From positions 186,001 to 250,000 of the forward strand of contig NZ_JAMOZL010000001.1 in assembly GCF_023667495.1 (NCBI RefSeq): 64,000 bases of DNA, written 5' to 3'. The notes under the pieces were generated by a model, which saw nothing but the letters and a program-made list of their open reading frames with translations, was not told where the DNA came from and ran no database searches. The stretch is from Dyadobacter sp. MSC1_007. GTDB lineage: Bacteria; Bacteroidota; Bacteroidia; Cytophagales; Spirosomataceae. This document shows, piece after piece, positions 18,050 to 26,800 of this stretch. A program made the translations under genes and the position numbers. The stretch's first letter is position 1, and each line of letters starts with the position of its first letter.

Positions 18050-18081
18050 TTTGCATCCCGTTTTGGAATTGAGTAAATTTT
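18050..18081 (+). promoter_or_regulatory. candidate Bacteroidota promoter for the gene at 18105
   Basis: TTTG (18050-18053), a 20-bp spacer, then TAAATTTT (18074-18081). This fits TTTG-N19-21-TAnnTTTG with one mismatch. It would start transcription about 18 bp before the ATG. Confidence 0.4.
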
Positions 18082-18104
18082 ATCGGAACCAAATCTGAAA
18101 ACGT

Positions 18105-18812
18105 ATGACAGCCCTCGATCAAAATTGGTTAACCCAGGGAATTTTCGATTTTGAATACAAAAAATATGTGCTGATGTCCTACTTTCAGCACATTCACAGC
18201 GAATTCACACACAACCGGCTACATCCCTATTTGCCCGAGTTGAAGTGGCATTTCAACGCCTGTGTCGATCTTCAGAATAATAAAAGCCAGATCCGGACAG
18301 CGCTGCCTAAGAATGTGACGGGTATCGACGTCAACAATTGGAAACTGACTTACGAGGAGATTGATCCCGACGATGCTTACATGTCGGACCTGAACTACAT
18401 TCTCGACTTCGCCATTCCCCGCTTTTCCAAGTCTATCGACGAAGGGATCGAACGGTTTACGGAGGTGGAGGAAAATATCCGGATTTCGCCGGTCGGCATC
18501 GTGCCGCTTAGGTTGCAGGAAGGTTATCTGCTCTTTTTGCACACTTTCCAGCCGCTAGTGACAATTTTTCAGTATCAGCTTGCGCTTTACAATGAAATGC
18601 GGGAAAGGTATCTGAAAACTACTTTCGTGGATACGATGAGGATTGGGATCGGAAACACGGTTTCGCAGATTAAAGTGGATCTGACGAAGAAAAATAAATC
18701 GCTTCCTAATCCGGCCACCTATATAGTGGAGTCGAAATACGAATATCCGCTGCATGAAACGCTGCTGCCGGTTACTGAAAAGTTGATGCTCAGGGAAATC
18801 AACATTGCCTGA
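18105..18812 (+). CDS. conserved hypothetical protein (Bacteroidota type)
   Basis: The 235-residue soluble protein has no signal peptide or membrane helix, is rich in aromatic and charged residues, and starts MTALDQNWLTQGIFDFEYKK. I do not recognise a catalytic motif. The sequence reads like a compact cytoplasmic protein with helical N-terminal (YKKYVLMSYFQHIHSEF) and mixed C-terminal parts. It is a single-gene unit with a plausible promoter and a strong terminator, divergent from groES. A housekeeping role is possible but no function can be assigned. Confidence 0.75.
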   Translation: MTALDQNWLTQGIFDFEYKKYVLMSYFQHIHSEFTHNRLHPYLPELKWHFNACVDLQNNKSQIRTALPKNVTGIDVNNWKLTYEEIDPDDAYMSDLNYILDFAIPRFSKSIDEGIERFTEVEENIRISPVGIVPLRLQEGYLLFLHTFQPLVTIFQYQLALYNEMRERYLKTTFVDTMRIGIGNTVSQIKVDLTKKNKSLPNPATYIVESKYEYPLHETLLPVTEKLMLREINIA

Positions 18813-18826
18813 ACATCAGTAAACAC

Positions 18827-18859
18827 AAAAAATCCGTGATCACCGACCACGGATTTTTT
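18827..18859. terminator. bidirectional terminator after the hypothetical gene and secG
   Basis: AAAAAATCCGTG (18827-18838) pairs perfectly with CACGGATTTTTT (18848-18859) around a 9-base loop. Six As precede the stem and six Ts end it, so it works in both directions between convergent genes. Confidence 0.9.
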
Positions 18860-18880
18860 ACGATATCTCAATAAAATAGA

Positions 18881-19270
18881 TTATTTCTTCGCTGTGTCGG
18901 TTGGCGTCGCTGCTGGTGCAGTTGTTCCCGCTGGTGCTGCTTCCTGCTGCTGGCCTGCTGCTGGAGCAATTTTGCCGCCTGGTACGACTGCATTCTGAGC
19001 TCTTTCTACATTCACGCTGTTAATGCCAGCTCCTGTGTTGCTGCCGCCAACGAGAATATAAGATGCCAGAGAGATCAATATTACTGCACTGGCCAATCCC
19101 CATGTGATTTGTTCCAGCAAATCGGTCGTTTTCTTTACACCGAACATTTGGGTCGTTCCTGCGCCGCTAAACTCGCTTGAAAGTCCTCCTCCTTTTGAAT
19201 TTTGGACCAATACTACCAAAATCAACAATACTGCTACGATAGCAACCAAAATAATCAAACCCAAATACAT
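18881..19270 (-). CDS. secG: preprotein translocase subunit SecG
   Basis: The 129-residue small SecYEG subunit has a first membrane helix at about residues 3-22, then the SecG hallmark VQNSKGGGLSSEFSGAGTTQMFGVKK. The second helix is at about 55-75. A Bacteroidota-type extension rich in Ala, Pro and Gln makes up the last 50 residues. It assists protein export through the inner membrane. It is the last gene of the minus-strand block and ends at a strong terminator. Confidence 0.95.
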   Translation of the reverse strand: MYLGLIILVAIVAVLLILVVLVQNSKGGGLSSEFSGAGTTQMFGVKKTTDLLEQITWGLASAVILISLASYILVGGSNTGAGINSVNVERAQNAVVPGGKIAPAAGQQQEAAPAGTTAPAATPTDTAKK

Positions 19271-19342
19271 GCCCTGTTAATTAATGAATGAATGATTGAA
19301 TGACCCGCCGTGGAACGGGGAATGTGTGAATAAGTTACTACT

Positions 19343-19996
19343 TTACTGAACGCGATACAATTCGCTCAATTTTTTCGCAAAGTAATTCCTTTTTTCTGGT
19401 TTTTTCAAAATCAATTTTTGATAGACGTCAATGGCCTTTTCAATTTTGCCCTGGCGGATCAGGATATTAGCGAATGCTTCTGTTTCAATAGGGCCCGGCG
19501 GTGGGCCTGCAATCCTCGCGCTGAGATCTATTTCAATCGGGGGCAGGTTGTTGTCCTGACGTACCATTCGCGGGTTCTTTTTCATAAAACCCTGAATGAT
19601 CTGCTGTTGGCGTCGCTGCTCTTCCGAACGTTGCAATTGTTCGGTCGTTTGCTGCTCCACAGTACTGATCAGGATATCGTCGCCGTCCTGAGGCTCCTGG
19701 GCCAGGGTAGGTTCCAGAATTTCATCCACATCGACCGTAGCGTCATAGCGTTCGTTGTCGCTTTCAACGAGTTGCTGCAATGCAACCCGGCTCAGTGCGT
19801 AAGCTGCTGCGCGTGGCCTTGTTTCATCAAGTTTTTCGCTTCCTTCCAGACTGGAAGCCTTCGCCAGCATGGAATAGGGGATCTGACAATATGGAAATGC
19901 ACGGATCACGGCCTCCAGATGAGGGATAACATCGGGAGTGATCATATTGGGATTTTTAACCAACTGATCAAATGCTTCCTTTTCAATGATGGCCAT
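19343..19996 (-). CDS. hypothetical protein with C-terminal TPR-like repeat
   Basis: The 217-residue cytoplasmic protein has no signal. Its middle is Gln/Glu-rich and low in complexity (TVEQQTTEQLQRSEEQRRQQ). The C-terminus holds a TPR-like helix pair, ETEAFANILIRQGKIEKAID followed by VYQKLILKKPEKRNYFAKKL. This suggests a protein-interaction role. It sits between lptE and secG in the same direction, 60 bp after lptE and 72 bp before secG. That position hints at a link to envelope biogenesis, but no function is known to me. Confidence 0.7.
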   Translation of the reverse strand: MAIIEKEAFDQLVKNPNMITPDVIPHLEAVIRAFPYCQIPYSMLAKASSLEGSEKLDETRPRAAAYALSRVALQQLVESDNERYDATVDVDEILEPTLAQEPQDGDDILISTVEQQTTEQLQRSEEQRRQQQIIQGFMKKNPRMVRQDNNLPPIEIDLSARIAGPPPGPIETEAFANILIRQGKIEKAIDVYQKLILKKPEKRNYFAKKLSELYRVQ

Positions 19997-20056
19997 ATTC
20001 TGTGGTGTTAGTAGGGGTATTGAGTAGTTGAAATTAAAGAAAAATGGAGGCGTTTC

Positions 20057-20605
20057 CTACCAGTCGGCAGCGGATTTGTTGAAGATCTGCTGTACTATGT
20101 TTTCACGGATTGTAGGCAAGAGCCTTGCTTCATTCTGATTAAGGGTCTGATCCTGAGGGAAATCAGCGTAATAGGAAAATGATTGATCGAAATTTTTTGT
20201 CTCGTCCTTTGCATTGGTATACCGGACCTGAACCGTAACATTCAACCGGTTCAATCCTGCCTGGTCGTTTGCCGTAGGCGCGGCCGGAACTACATCATAG
20301 CCCGTAATCGATCCTTCCAAAACCAGGTCTCCGCCGCCGGGCTGACTTACGAGACTGGTATTTCGCTGGAAATATTCTTTCAAGTCCTCGGTCAATCGTT
20401 GCGGGAGATCGCTGGGGCCGCCCGCTGTTCCCATTGTAAAATTCAGGATGCTGAATGTTTTGATATCAGGGGAAAGATTGGTCCCTGTAAAAGAATACAC
20501 CCCGCAGCCTGACATGAAAACGGGACATTGGATGATCAGCAATGCCAGCAAAAATCCTTTAAAACTGGCGGTTAAACGAGATTTGTTATACTTGTTATTC
20601 TTCAA
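20057..20605 (-). CDS. lptE: LptE-like LPS-assembly lipoprotein
   Basis: The product has about 182 residues and a lipoprotein signal (FKGFLLALLIIQCPVFMSGC, then Gly-Val-Tyr-Ser-Phe). The LptE-family fold shows in TFSILNFTM, a LTEDLKEYFQRNTSL helix, LVLEGSITGYDV and the C-terminal IRENIVQQIFNKSAADW. In the LPS transport system LptE plugs the LptD barrel. An ATG-started version (from 20668) would overlap the upstream gene by 74 bp. A TTG at 20603-20605, overlapping that gene's stop, gives a normal signal peptide and translational coupling. I chose it with moderate certainty. Confidence 0.8.
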   Translation of the reverse strand: MKNNKYNKSRLTASFKGFLLALLIIQCPVFMSGCGVYSFTGTNLSPDIKTFSILNFTMGTAGGPSDLPQRLTEDLKEYFQRNTSLVSQPGGGDLVLEGSITGYDVVPAAPTANDQAGLNRLNVTVQVRYTNAKDETKNFDQSFSYYADFPQDQTLNQNEARLLPTIRENIVQQIFNKSAADW

Positions 20606-21890
20606 TGTCGTACTGTTTAATCTTCCTGTATAACGTCCTCTCGGATATGCCCAATGCATTGGCCGCATATTTTCGTTTGTTATTGTTCTTGCGGAGCGCT
20701 TTAATGATCATTTCTTTCTCTTTGTCTTCGAGGGACAGCGATTCTTCCTCGGCAGTTACGTGCACAACATCCTCAATTTCGTCCCGCTCACCGGAATACC
20801 TGTCCAGATCGACCGTCCTGGATGGCGGAGGCGTCAGCAGGCGCGATGGTTCAAGTGTAGGCGTTGTGATAACCGGTTCCGAGTTGTTCAGCGAACTGAA
20901 AAGCTCCTGATGATCTTTGAGGATATCCCCACCGTATTTTTCGTTTTCCAGCACATTTCTAACCAGCTTTTTAAGCTCGGTCATATCGCGGCGCATATCG
21001 AAAAGTACCTTATAAAGCAGTTCGCGCTCCGAGAAAGAGTTGGACGAATCGTCACCCGAGCGTAACGGGACCAGGGCCTTGCGGCTCGATGGCTGCACAG
21101 GATTCAGGTAATGGTTGAGCCTGTCGATACTAATCGGTAAATCCTTGTCTGTTTCCAGAATGGTGATCTGCTCGGCGATATTTTTAAGTTGCCGGATATT
21201 GCCGGGAAACGTGTATTGCATTAAAAGGTCCCGTGCCTCATTGTCCAAACGGACTGGCTTAGTGCGGTAGCGCTCCGAAAAATCGTTGGTGAATTTCCTG
21301 AATAACAACAAGATATCTTCCCCACGGTCACGCAGTGGTGGCACGTAAATGGGTACGGTGTTGAGGCGATAATAAAGGTCTTCCCTGAACTTACCATGGT
21401 TCACTGCGTCGAGCAGATTAACATTTGTGGCAGCTACTACGCGGACATTTGTCTTCAAAACTTTGGACGAGCCTACGCGAATGTATTCCCCATTTTCAAG
21501 CACACGAAGCAGGCGAGCCTGGGTTCCGAGTGGCATTTCACCTACTTCATCCAGAAAGATCGTTCCGCTGTTGGTGGTCTCAAAATAGCCTTTCCGGGCG
21601 TCGAGTGCGCCTGTGAATGCTCCTTTTTCATGTCCGAAAAGTTCCGAATCGATGGTTCCTTCGGGAATAGCACCGCAGTTAATGGCAATGAAAGGGCCGT
21701 GTTTGCGTGAGCTCAGGCTGTGGATGATCTTTGAAAACGACTCTTTACCGCTTCCGCTTTCACCGGTAATTAAAACCGTAAGATCGGTCGCCGCAACCTG
21801 TACGGCCACATTGATCGCATGGTTCAGTCCCGGTGAGGTTCCTATGATGCCGAAGCGGTTTTTTATAGCTTGTATTTCCGATGAATTCAT
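20595..21890 (-). CDS. sigma-54-dependent transcriptional activator without receiver domain
   Basis: The 431-residue product has an AAA+ domain beginning almost at residue 15: Walker A TGESGSGKE, the sigma-54 contact loop GAFTGA, Walker B IFLDEVGEM and the Arg-containing RLNTVPIYVPPLRDR. A variable linker follows, and then a Fis-type helix-turn-helix (KRKYAANALGISERTLYRKI). It should hydrolyse ATP to remodel RNA polymerase carrying sigma-54. It has no N-terminal receiver or GAF domain, so control must come through levels, the linker or a partner. It is followed directly by lptE (overlapping). Confidence 0.93.
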   Translation of the reverse strand: MNSSEIQAIKNRFGIIGTSPGLNHAINVAVQVAATDLTVLITGESGSGKESFSKIIHSLSSRKHGPFIAINCGAIPEGTIDSELFGHEKGAFTGALDARKGYFETTNSGTIFLDEVGEMPLGTQARLLRVLENGEYIRVGSSKVLKTNVRVVAATNVNLLDAVNHGKFREDLYYRLNTVPIYVPPLRDRGEDILLLFRKFTNDFSERYRTKPVRLDNEARDLLMQYTFPGNIRQLKNIAEQITILETDKDLPISIDRLNHYLNPVQPSSRKALVPLRSGDDSSNSFSERELLYKVLFDMRRDMTELKKLVRNVLENEKYGGDILKDHQELFSSLNNSEPVITTPTLEPSRLLTPPPSRTVDLDRYSGERDEIEDVVHVTAEEESLSLEDKEKEMIIKALRKNNNKRKYAANALGISERTLYRKIKQYDIEE

Positions 21891-21977
21891 TCAAATGGCG
21901 ATTGGCTACAGCACCTGGCTGTCAGCTTTTGTAGATCTATTTGTTGGGTTGATTACGTTCCATCGCAGAATGGCTGA

Positions 21978-23432
21978 CTAAACCGCCACTTCGCTCACTG
22001 CCTTTCCTTTTAAGGTGGCCGGAGAGCATTCTGTAATCAAAACGTCCACATATTCCCCTTTGCGGAAGTTTTCTCTTGGAAAAACCACCACTTTGTTATT
22101 GTCGCTTCTTCCGGAAAGATCATTGTCCGACCGTTTGGAAGGCCCTTCAACAAGCACTTTTTGTATAGTCCCGATCATTCGCTGATTACGGATGAGCGAA
22201 ATGCGCTGCTGTACTTCGATGATCTCGGCCAGCCTTCTCTTCTTCACATCCTCGGGAATGTCATCCTTGAATTTCTTAGCGGCGAGCGTGCCCGGCCGTT
22301 CGGAATAGGCAAACATATAGCCAAAGTCGAAATTGGCATAGGTCATCAGCGACATTGAATCCTGGTGCTCTTCCTCGGTTTCAGTACAAAATCCGGCGAT
22401 CATATCATGCGAAACACCGCAATCCTCCCCTAATATCCGGCGAATGCTATCGATCCTTTCCATATACCATTCGCGGGTATAGGTGCGGTTCATCAGTTCG
22501 AGCACGCGACTGTTGCCGCTTTGGGCGGGTAAATGGATATACTTACAGATATTGTCATACTTTTTAATCGTATACAAAACCTCGTCTGTAATGTCTTTGG
22601 GATGCGATGTACTAAACCGCACACGCAGCTCAGGACTTACCTGTGCGACCAATTCAAGAAGCCTGGCAAAATTGACGATGCCTTCGTTCGATCCTGTTCC
22701 GGCTTCGGGCTGCCATTTATAGCTGTCGACATTCTGGCCGAGCAGGGTTACTTCGCGATAGCCTTCTTTAAAAAGGTCTTCCGCTTCCTTTATAATAGAA
22801 TATGGATCGCGGCTGCGTTCGCGGCCACGTGTGAATGGTACTACGCAGAAACTGCACATATTGTCACAGCCCCTCATAATGGAGATCAAAGCGGTTACGC
22901 CGTTGGAATTTAAGCGGATAGGGGAAATGTCGGCATAGGTTTCTTCCCGTGACAAGAACACATTCACACCTTTCTGGCCCGTTTCGGCTTCATCCACCAA
23001 CCTTGGCAGGTCACGGTATGCATCCGGGCCCGTTACGATGTCGACCATTTTTTCCTCGTCCAGCAACTGGGCTTTCACGCGCTCAGCCATGCATCCCAGA
23101 ATGCCTATCAATGTGCCGGGCCTTTGTTTTTTTAAGAGATTAAGTTGTTTGAGCCTTTTTCTCACTTTCTGCTCCGCATTGTCACGAATGGCGCAGGTAT
23201 TGAGGAATATCAGGTCTGCATTGTTTACATCCGACGTGGTCGCGAAGCCTGCGTCACGCATGACGGACGCGACGATTTCGCTGTCAGAATAATTCATCTG
23301 ACATCCATAACTTTCTATAAATAGTCTTTTTTTACCTGAAAGCGGTTCATTTTCGGAAATACGCACGGTTTCGCAAGCTTCCTTATCCGCCTCAGTCAAA
23401 ATTTTTAATGAATCTGCAATTCTGTGTTCCAT
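21978..23432 (-). CDS. miaB: tRNA-2-methylthio-N6-dimethylallyladenosine synthase MiaB
   Basis: The 484-residue radical-SAM methylthiotransferase has an N-terminal UPF0004 domain with a cluster-binding Cys in [14 protein letters not shown] and others in [11 protein letters not shown] and GCMAERV. The radical-SAM motif is [12 protein letters not shown] (CxxxCxxC), and a C-terminal TRAM domain follows. It adds the methylthio group at A37 of tRNAs reading U-starting codons. A few extra N-terminal residues precede the conserved start. It heads the minus-strand block, with a TATATTTG -7 element at 23514-23521. Confidence 0.96.
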   Translation of the reverse strand: MEHRIADSLKILTEADKEACETVRISENEPLSGKKRLFIESYGCQMNYSDSEIVASVMRDAGFATTSDVNNADLIFLNTCAIRDNAEQKVRKRLKQLNLLKKQRPGTLIGILGCMAERVKAQLLDEEKMVDIVTGPDAYRDLPRLVDEAETGQKGVNVFLSREETYADISPIRLNSNGVTALISIMRGCDNMCSFCVVPFTRGRERSRDPYSIIKEAEDLFKEGYREVTLLGQNVDSYKWQPEAGTGSNEGIVNFARLLELVAQVSPELRVRFSTSHPKDITDEVLYTIKKYDNICKYIHLPAQSGNSRVLELMNRTYTREWYMERIDSIRRILGEDCGVSHDMIAGFCTETEEEHQDSMSLMTYANFDFGYMFAYSERPGTLAAKKFKDDIPEDVKKRRLAEIIEVQQRISLIRNQRMIGTIQKVLVEGPSKRSDNDLSGRSDNNKVVVFPRENFRKGEYVDVLITECSPATLKGKAVSEVAV

Positions 23433-23513
23433 TGTAGGAAAATCTTATGACGCTCAAATAAATCATCGTAGCCAACCAACCTAAAATCGACGGCCCGGCT
23501 CGACGAAGGATTG

Positions 23514-23521
23514 CAAATATA
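23514..23521 (-). promoter_or_regulatory. candidate -7 element for miaB
   Basis: On the minus strand TATATTTG matches TAnnTTTG exactly, about 80 bp before the miaB ATG. No good -33 element lies at the expected distance, so the call is tentative. Confidence 0.3.
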
Positions 23522-23567
23522 GCAAAAACTGACAAACTGTCATACTGTACAACGGTTGGATTTTGCC

Positions 23568-26033
23568 TTAGAAAGGATAGCCAACACCAAGGTTGATATT
23601 CAGGAAATTGGATTGCGTACGGTTGAAAAGTTTGTTAAATTTCAACTCATCGAGGACAAAGCGTTGCGTGGCAGGGTCGTAAACCTTAACACCGAAATCG
23701 AACCGGAGTATAAAAAAGGAGAGGTCATACCGGATCCCGAACCCGGTCCCTACTGCAATTTCGCTTAGCAATTTGTTTGGTTTGAATTTTTGCTCTTCCG
23801 TAGCGGTGCTGCCCAGGTTCCAGACATTTCCAACGTCGATAAAAAGCGCGTAATTAATATCGCCGAAGAATTTGGCCAGAAATCCCCGCCATTCCAGATT
23901 GCCCTCGAGCAGGAATTCGCCAGGCGATTCAATGGACAGGCTGTCTTTAGTCAGCCTCGGTGCGGCAGAACCAGGGCCAAGCCGCCGTGGCAGCCAGGCG
24001 CGCAAGCTATTTGAGCCACCGGCGAAGAAATACTTTTCATACGGTGGGACCTTATTGCTGCCGTAGCTGTAAATCGCCCCCGAATTGATCCGCGCTACAA
24101 AAGCCGTTCTCCGTCCGGTCGGCCAGTATCGCCGGTAGTCTGCATTCCAACGGAGGTACTTGTAAAATTGGAGGTCCGGAGAATTAAAAATGTTCCGGAT
24201 CAAATCCTGTTGCCTCGGAAGGATATTCAATGTCGTCCCCCCCGATTCCAGCGCAATCCGGAAATACTGTGCTTTTTTCTGAGGACCGATCAGCGAGTTG
24301 GTATTGTACACAAAATTTGCCGCTATGTCAGAAACAAATGCACCTTTCTGGAAGCTGTAAATCAGGTTATTACCTTGCAGAAAAAGATCATCGAGCAGTT
24401 CCTGAAAGTCACCGCGGATATAGGGCGTCCGCAGAATGTTCATGTCGACAAGCGATACATTGAACAGCGTTTTGGTAGTAGGTTGCCATGAATAGGTGGT
24501 ATTCACTTTCACGTTCGTGCGTGTGTACTCGGGGCGGTTCACATAGTTATAACCAACGCTCAGTTGGGTGCGTGGGTTGTAGTTCGCCGTTTGTCTTTTA
24601 AAAAGATCCTTTGGGGTAAGCAATCGCGGGAAGGTCAGTGAGGCATTCACACCAATTTCCTCACTCCGGTAAATCTGCTGATTTCCGACAAAATTTGGTA
24701 CTAATTCGATACCCGCCCTTACATTGGTTTCAAAGTTTTCCATCCCGTTGAAGACATTCCGGATCTTGTAGGAAAGGTTTGCAAATGGCCCTGGTGTTCC
24801 CTGAAGCTGGATTACATTGAGCCCGACATCCGTAGAGATCTGGTATTTTTCAAGCGGTATCACCCTGAAAGAACTATTGATGCGTTTGCCGGTAGAATCA
24901 AGCGTGTAGCTGTAATTGACGAACCGGAACTGGTCGGTCAGGGAAAGCTGCTGCTGGGTGTCCCGCTCTTTTTTCTGACTGTAAATGGCGCCCGGGCGCA
25001 CTTGTATTTTGCTATCCAGGATTTTAGTAGAGAAACGCTTATCGGCAAATACATATTTAATGCCTTCAAAATAGGTGGTATCTTTTCTAAATAGCGAGTC
25101 GGAGGTGCCATAGGGCGGGAGCACTTCAAAACTGACCGAATTGACGCCATAGCGGACCGACTTGTTCCCCTCATTAGGCATATCCACGCGCACTTTTACA
25201 TCCACCGATTTGAAAAGACTGTCCGTTGCCGGATTATGGATCGTATCATTGACGAGGTACGAGACATTCTGCCTTGAAAAACCCATATATCCCTGGTCTC
25301 TCAGCAATGTTTCAATCCGGACCCGCTCTTCTTCGAATGTATCTCCGTCGTATCGTTTCTTGGGAACCAGCGCCACATTTTTTTCGTCGGCAGTGATGAT
25401 ACTGTCCGCAATACGGTTGTAGACCTGATATTGGACGTCCCGGATCATAGTAGGCCGGTTTTCTGTCACATTATAGTATACTCTTATCCTGTTAAAAATA
25501 GTGTCGGGCTCGAAACCGACTTTTGCATCGAAAAAACCATTGTTGTAAAGGTATTTCTGCATTTTCTCCGCATTCTGTTCTGCCTCGGCGCGAATGTAGT
25601 ACACGGGTGCTTCGCCCAATACGCGCATCCAGAAGTTGCCCTGCTCGGCCCGGATCTGAGCTTTTTCCAGCTTTTTGGCGTACCTGCGCTGGATCTTTTC
25701 AAGCTTTCGGGGAGAATTTGCGTATTCCTGGGATTCTTTCTGATAATTTTGCGTGACCTCGATAACCTTGCGTTGCTTTTCTTCGCGATTATAGAAAAGC
25801 TCGCCGAACTGGTAAAGCCCTACCCACGGAAAAATGGGCAAACCGAGTAGCCGGCGATTTGGTTTTTGAGGGATTAATGCATCCAGTTCGGAGTCGCTGA
25901 TGACGCGATTGCCTTTAATAGAAGAGTTACCGAGGAAATAGCCTTTTGAAGCGGGTTTGGGTGCGCAGGAAAATAGTCCTGTCGAAACAAGGAGCATTAA
26001 CCAGCCGTATATAATCCTACAATTAATATTCAA
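23568..26033 (-). CDS. tamL: TamL: lipoprotein-type TamA/BamA-family outer-membrane protein
   Basis: The 821-residue product carries a lipobox in its signal (GWLMLLVSTGLFSC, then Ala-Pro-Lys). POTRA-like repeats cover about residues 170-400 (YLYNNGFFDAKVGFEPD; LLRDQGYMGFSRQNVSYLV). The C-terminal Omp85 barrel ends in NIYLGVGYPF-like NINLGVGYPF. The family inserts barrel proteins into the outer membrane. A lipidated TamA variant, TamL, is known from Bacteroidota. The only start giving a charged signal-peptide N-terminus is a TTG at 26031-26033, which shares base 26033 with the ATG of the divergent methyltransferase gene. Confidence 0.88.
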   Translation of the reverse strand: MNINCRIIYGWLMLLVSTGLFSCAPKPASKGYFLGNSSIKGNRVISDSELDALIPQKPNRRLLGLPIFPWVGLYQFGELFYNREEKQRKVIEVTQNYQKESQEYANSPRKLEKIQRRYAKKLEKAQIRAEQGNFWMRVLGEAPVYYIRAEAEQNAEKMQKYLYNNGFFDAKVGFEPDTIFNRIRVYYNVTENRPTMIRDVQYQVYNRIADSIITADEKNVALVPKKRYDGDTFEEERVRIETLLRDQGYMGFSRQNVSYLVNDTIHNPATDSLFKSVDVKVRVDMPNEGNKSVRYGVNSVSFEVLPPYGTSDSLFRKDTTYFEGIKYVFADKRFSTKILDSKIQVRPGAIYSQKKERDTQQQLSLTDQFRFVNYSYTLDSTGKRINSSFRVIPLEKYQISTDVGLNVIQLQGTPGPFANLSYKIRNVFNGMENFETNVRAGIELVPNFVGNQQIYRSEEIGVNASLTFPRLLTPKDLFKRQTANYNPRTQLSVGYNYVNRPEYTRTNVKVNTTYSWQPTTKTLFNVSLVDMNILRTPYIRGDFQELLDDLFLQGNNLIYSFQKGAFVSDIAANFVYNTNSLIGPQKKAQYFRIALESGGTTLNILPRQQDLIRNIFNSPDLQFYKYLRWNADYRRYWPTGRRTAFVARINSGAIYSYGSNKVPPYEKYFFAGGSNSLRAWLPRRLGPGSAAPRLTKDSLSIESPGEFLLEGNLEWRGFLAKFFGDINYALFIDVGNVWNLGSTATEEQKFKPNKLLSEIAVGTGFGIRYDLSFFILRFDFGVKVYDPATQRFVLDELKFNKLFNRTQSNFLNINLGVGYPF

Positions 26034-26791
26034 TGTTGTCGAAAAATCGTATAAAATACATCAACTCCCTTAAAATCAAGAAGTACCGGCAGCTACACCA
26101 ATCGTTTATGGTTGAGGGGGGTAAAAGCGTGCTTGAATTGCTGGATTCTGATTTTAGTACCGAGTTTGTACTCGTCACACAGGAATTTCAGCAAAAATAC
26201 TCAAGTATTTTAACCCGGCATAACGTCGACATCGAAACGGTGACTATTCAGGAACTGGAAAGCCTGGGTTCATTCCAAACCAATGACTCCTGCCTGGCTG
26301 TCGCTAAAACGAAGGAAAATGTTTTTTTGTCTCCCGCCGAATCGGAATATGTACTCATTCTGGACGATGTGCGTGATCCGGGCAACCTCGGCACGATCAT
26401 CCGCGTTGCCGATTGGTATGGCATTACCAAGATCGTATGCTCAAACGACACCACCGATATTTATAACCCCAAAGTAATAGCGGCTAGTAAAGGCTCATTC
26501 ACCAGGGTTAATCTCTTTTATACTGATTTAAATATATATTTAGCTGAACATAGCGCAGGACTTGGCGTTATCGGTGCATTTCTCGGCGGGGCGTCGCTCT
26601 ATGACTTTAAGTTTCCTCAAAAAGGCGGTTTTATCGTCATGGGCAACGAATCTAATGGCATTGGAGACGAAGTGACCGGATTTGTAACTGATAAAATAAC
26701 GATCCCGCGGGTAGGCGATGCAGAGTCGTTGAACGTTGGCATTGCAACGGCCGTCATGCTGGATAATATGAGGAGACAGATGGCGAATTAA
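26033..26791 (+). CDS. TrmH/SpoU-family RNA 2'-O-methyltransferase
   Basis: The 252-residue product has an N-terminal substrate-binding part starting MLSKNRIKYINSLKIKKYRQ, as in related Bacteroidota proteins. The SPOUT catalytic domain follows: ILDDVRDPGNLGTIIRVADW (motif 1), FIVMGNESNGIG (motif 2) and IPRVGDAESLNVGIATAVML (motif 3). It methylates a ribose in rRNA or tRNA using S-adenosylmethionine. The target cannot be assigned. The N-terminal similarity supports the ATG at 26033, which leaves no intergenic DNA to the divergent tamL start. Confidence 0.92.
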   Translation: MLSKNRIKYINSLKIKKYRQLHQSFMVEGGKSVLELLDSDFSTEFVLVTQEFQQKYSSILTRHNVDIETVTIQELESLGSFQTNDSCLAVAKTKENVFLSPAESEYVLILDDVRDPGNLGTIIRVADWYGITKIVCSNDTTDIYNPKVIAASKGSFTRVNLFYTDLNIYLAEHSAGLGVIGAFLGGASLYDFKFPQKGGFIVMGNESNGIGDEVTGFVTDKITIPRVGDAESLNVGIATAVMLDNMRRQMAN

Positions 26792-26800
26792 TGCCCACAG

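Noticed and set aside
17877..18104. CIRCE (HrcA) operator before groES
   Set aside because: No TTAGCACTC-N9-GAGTGCTAA-like inverted repeat is present in the gap on either strand.
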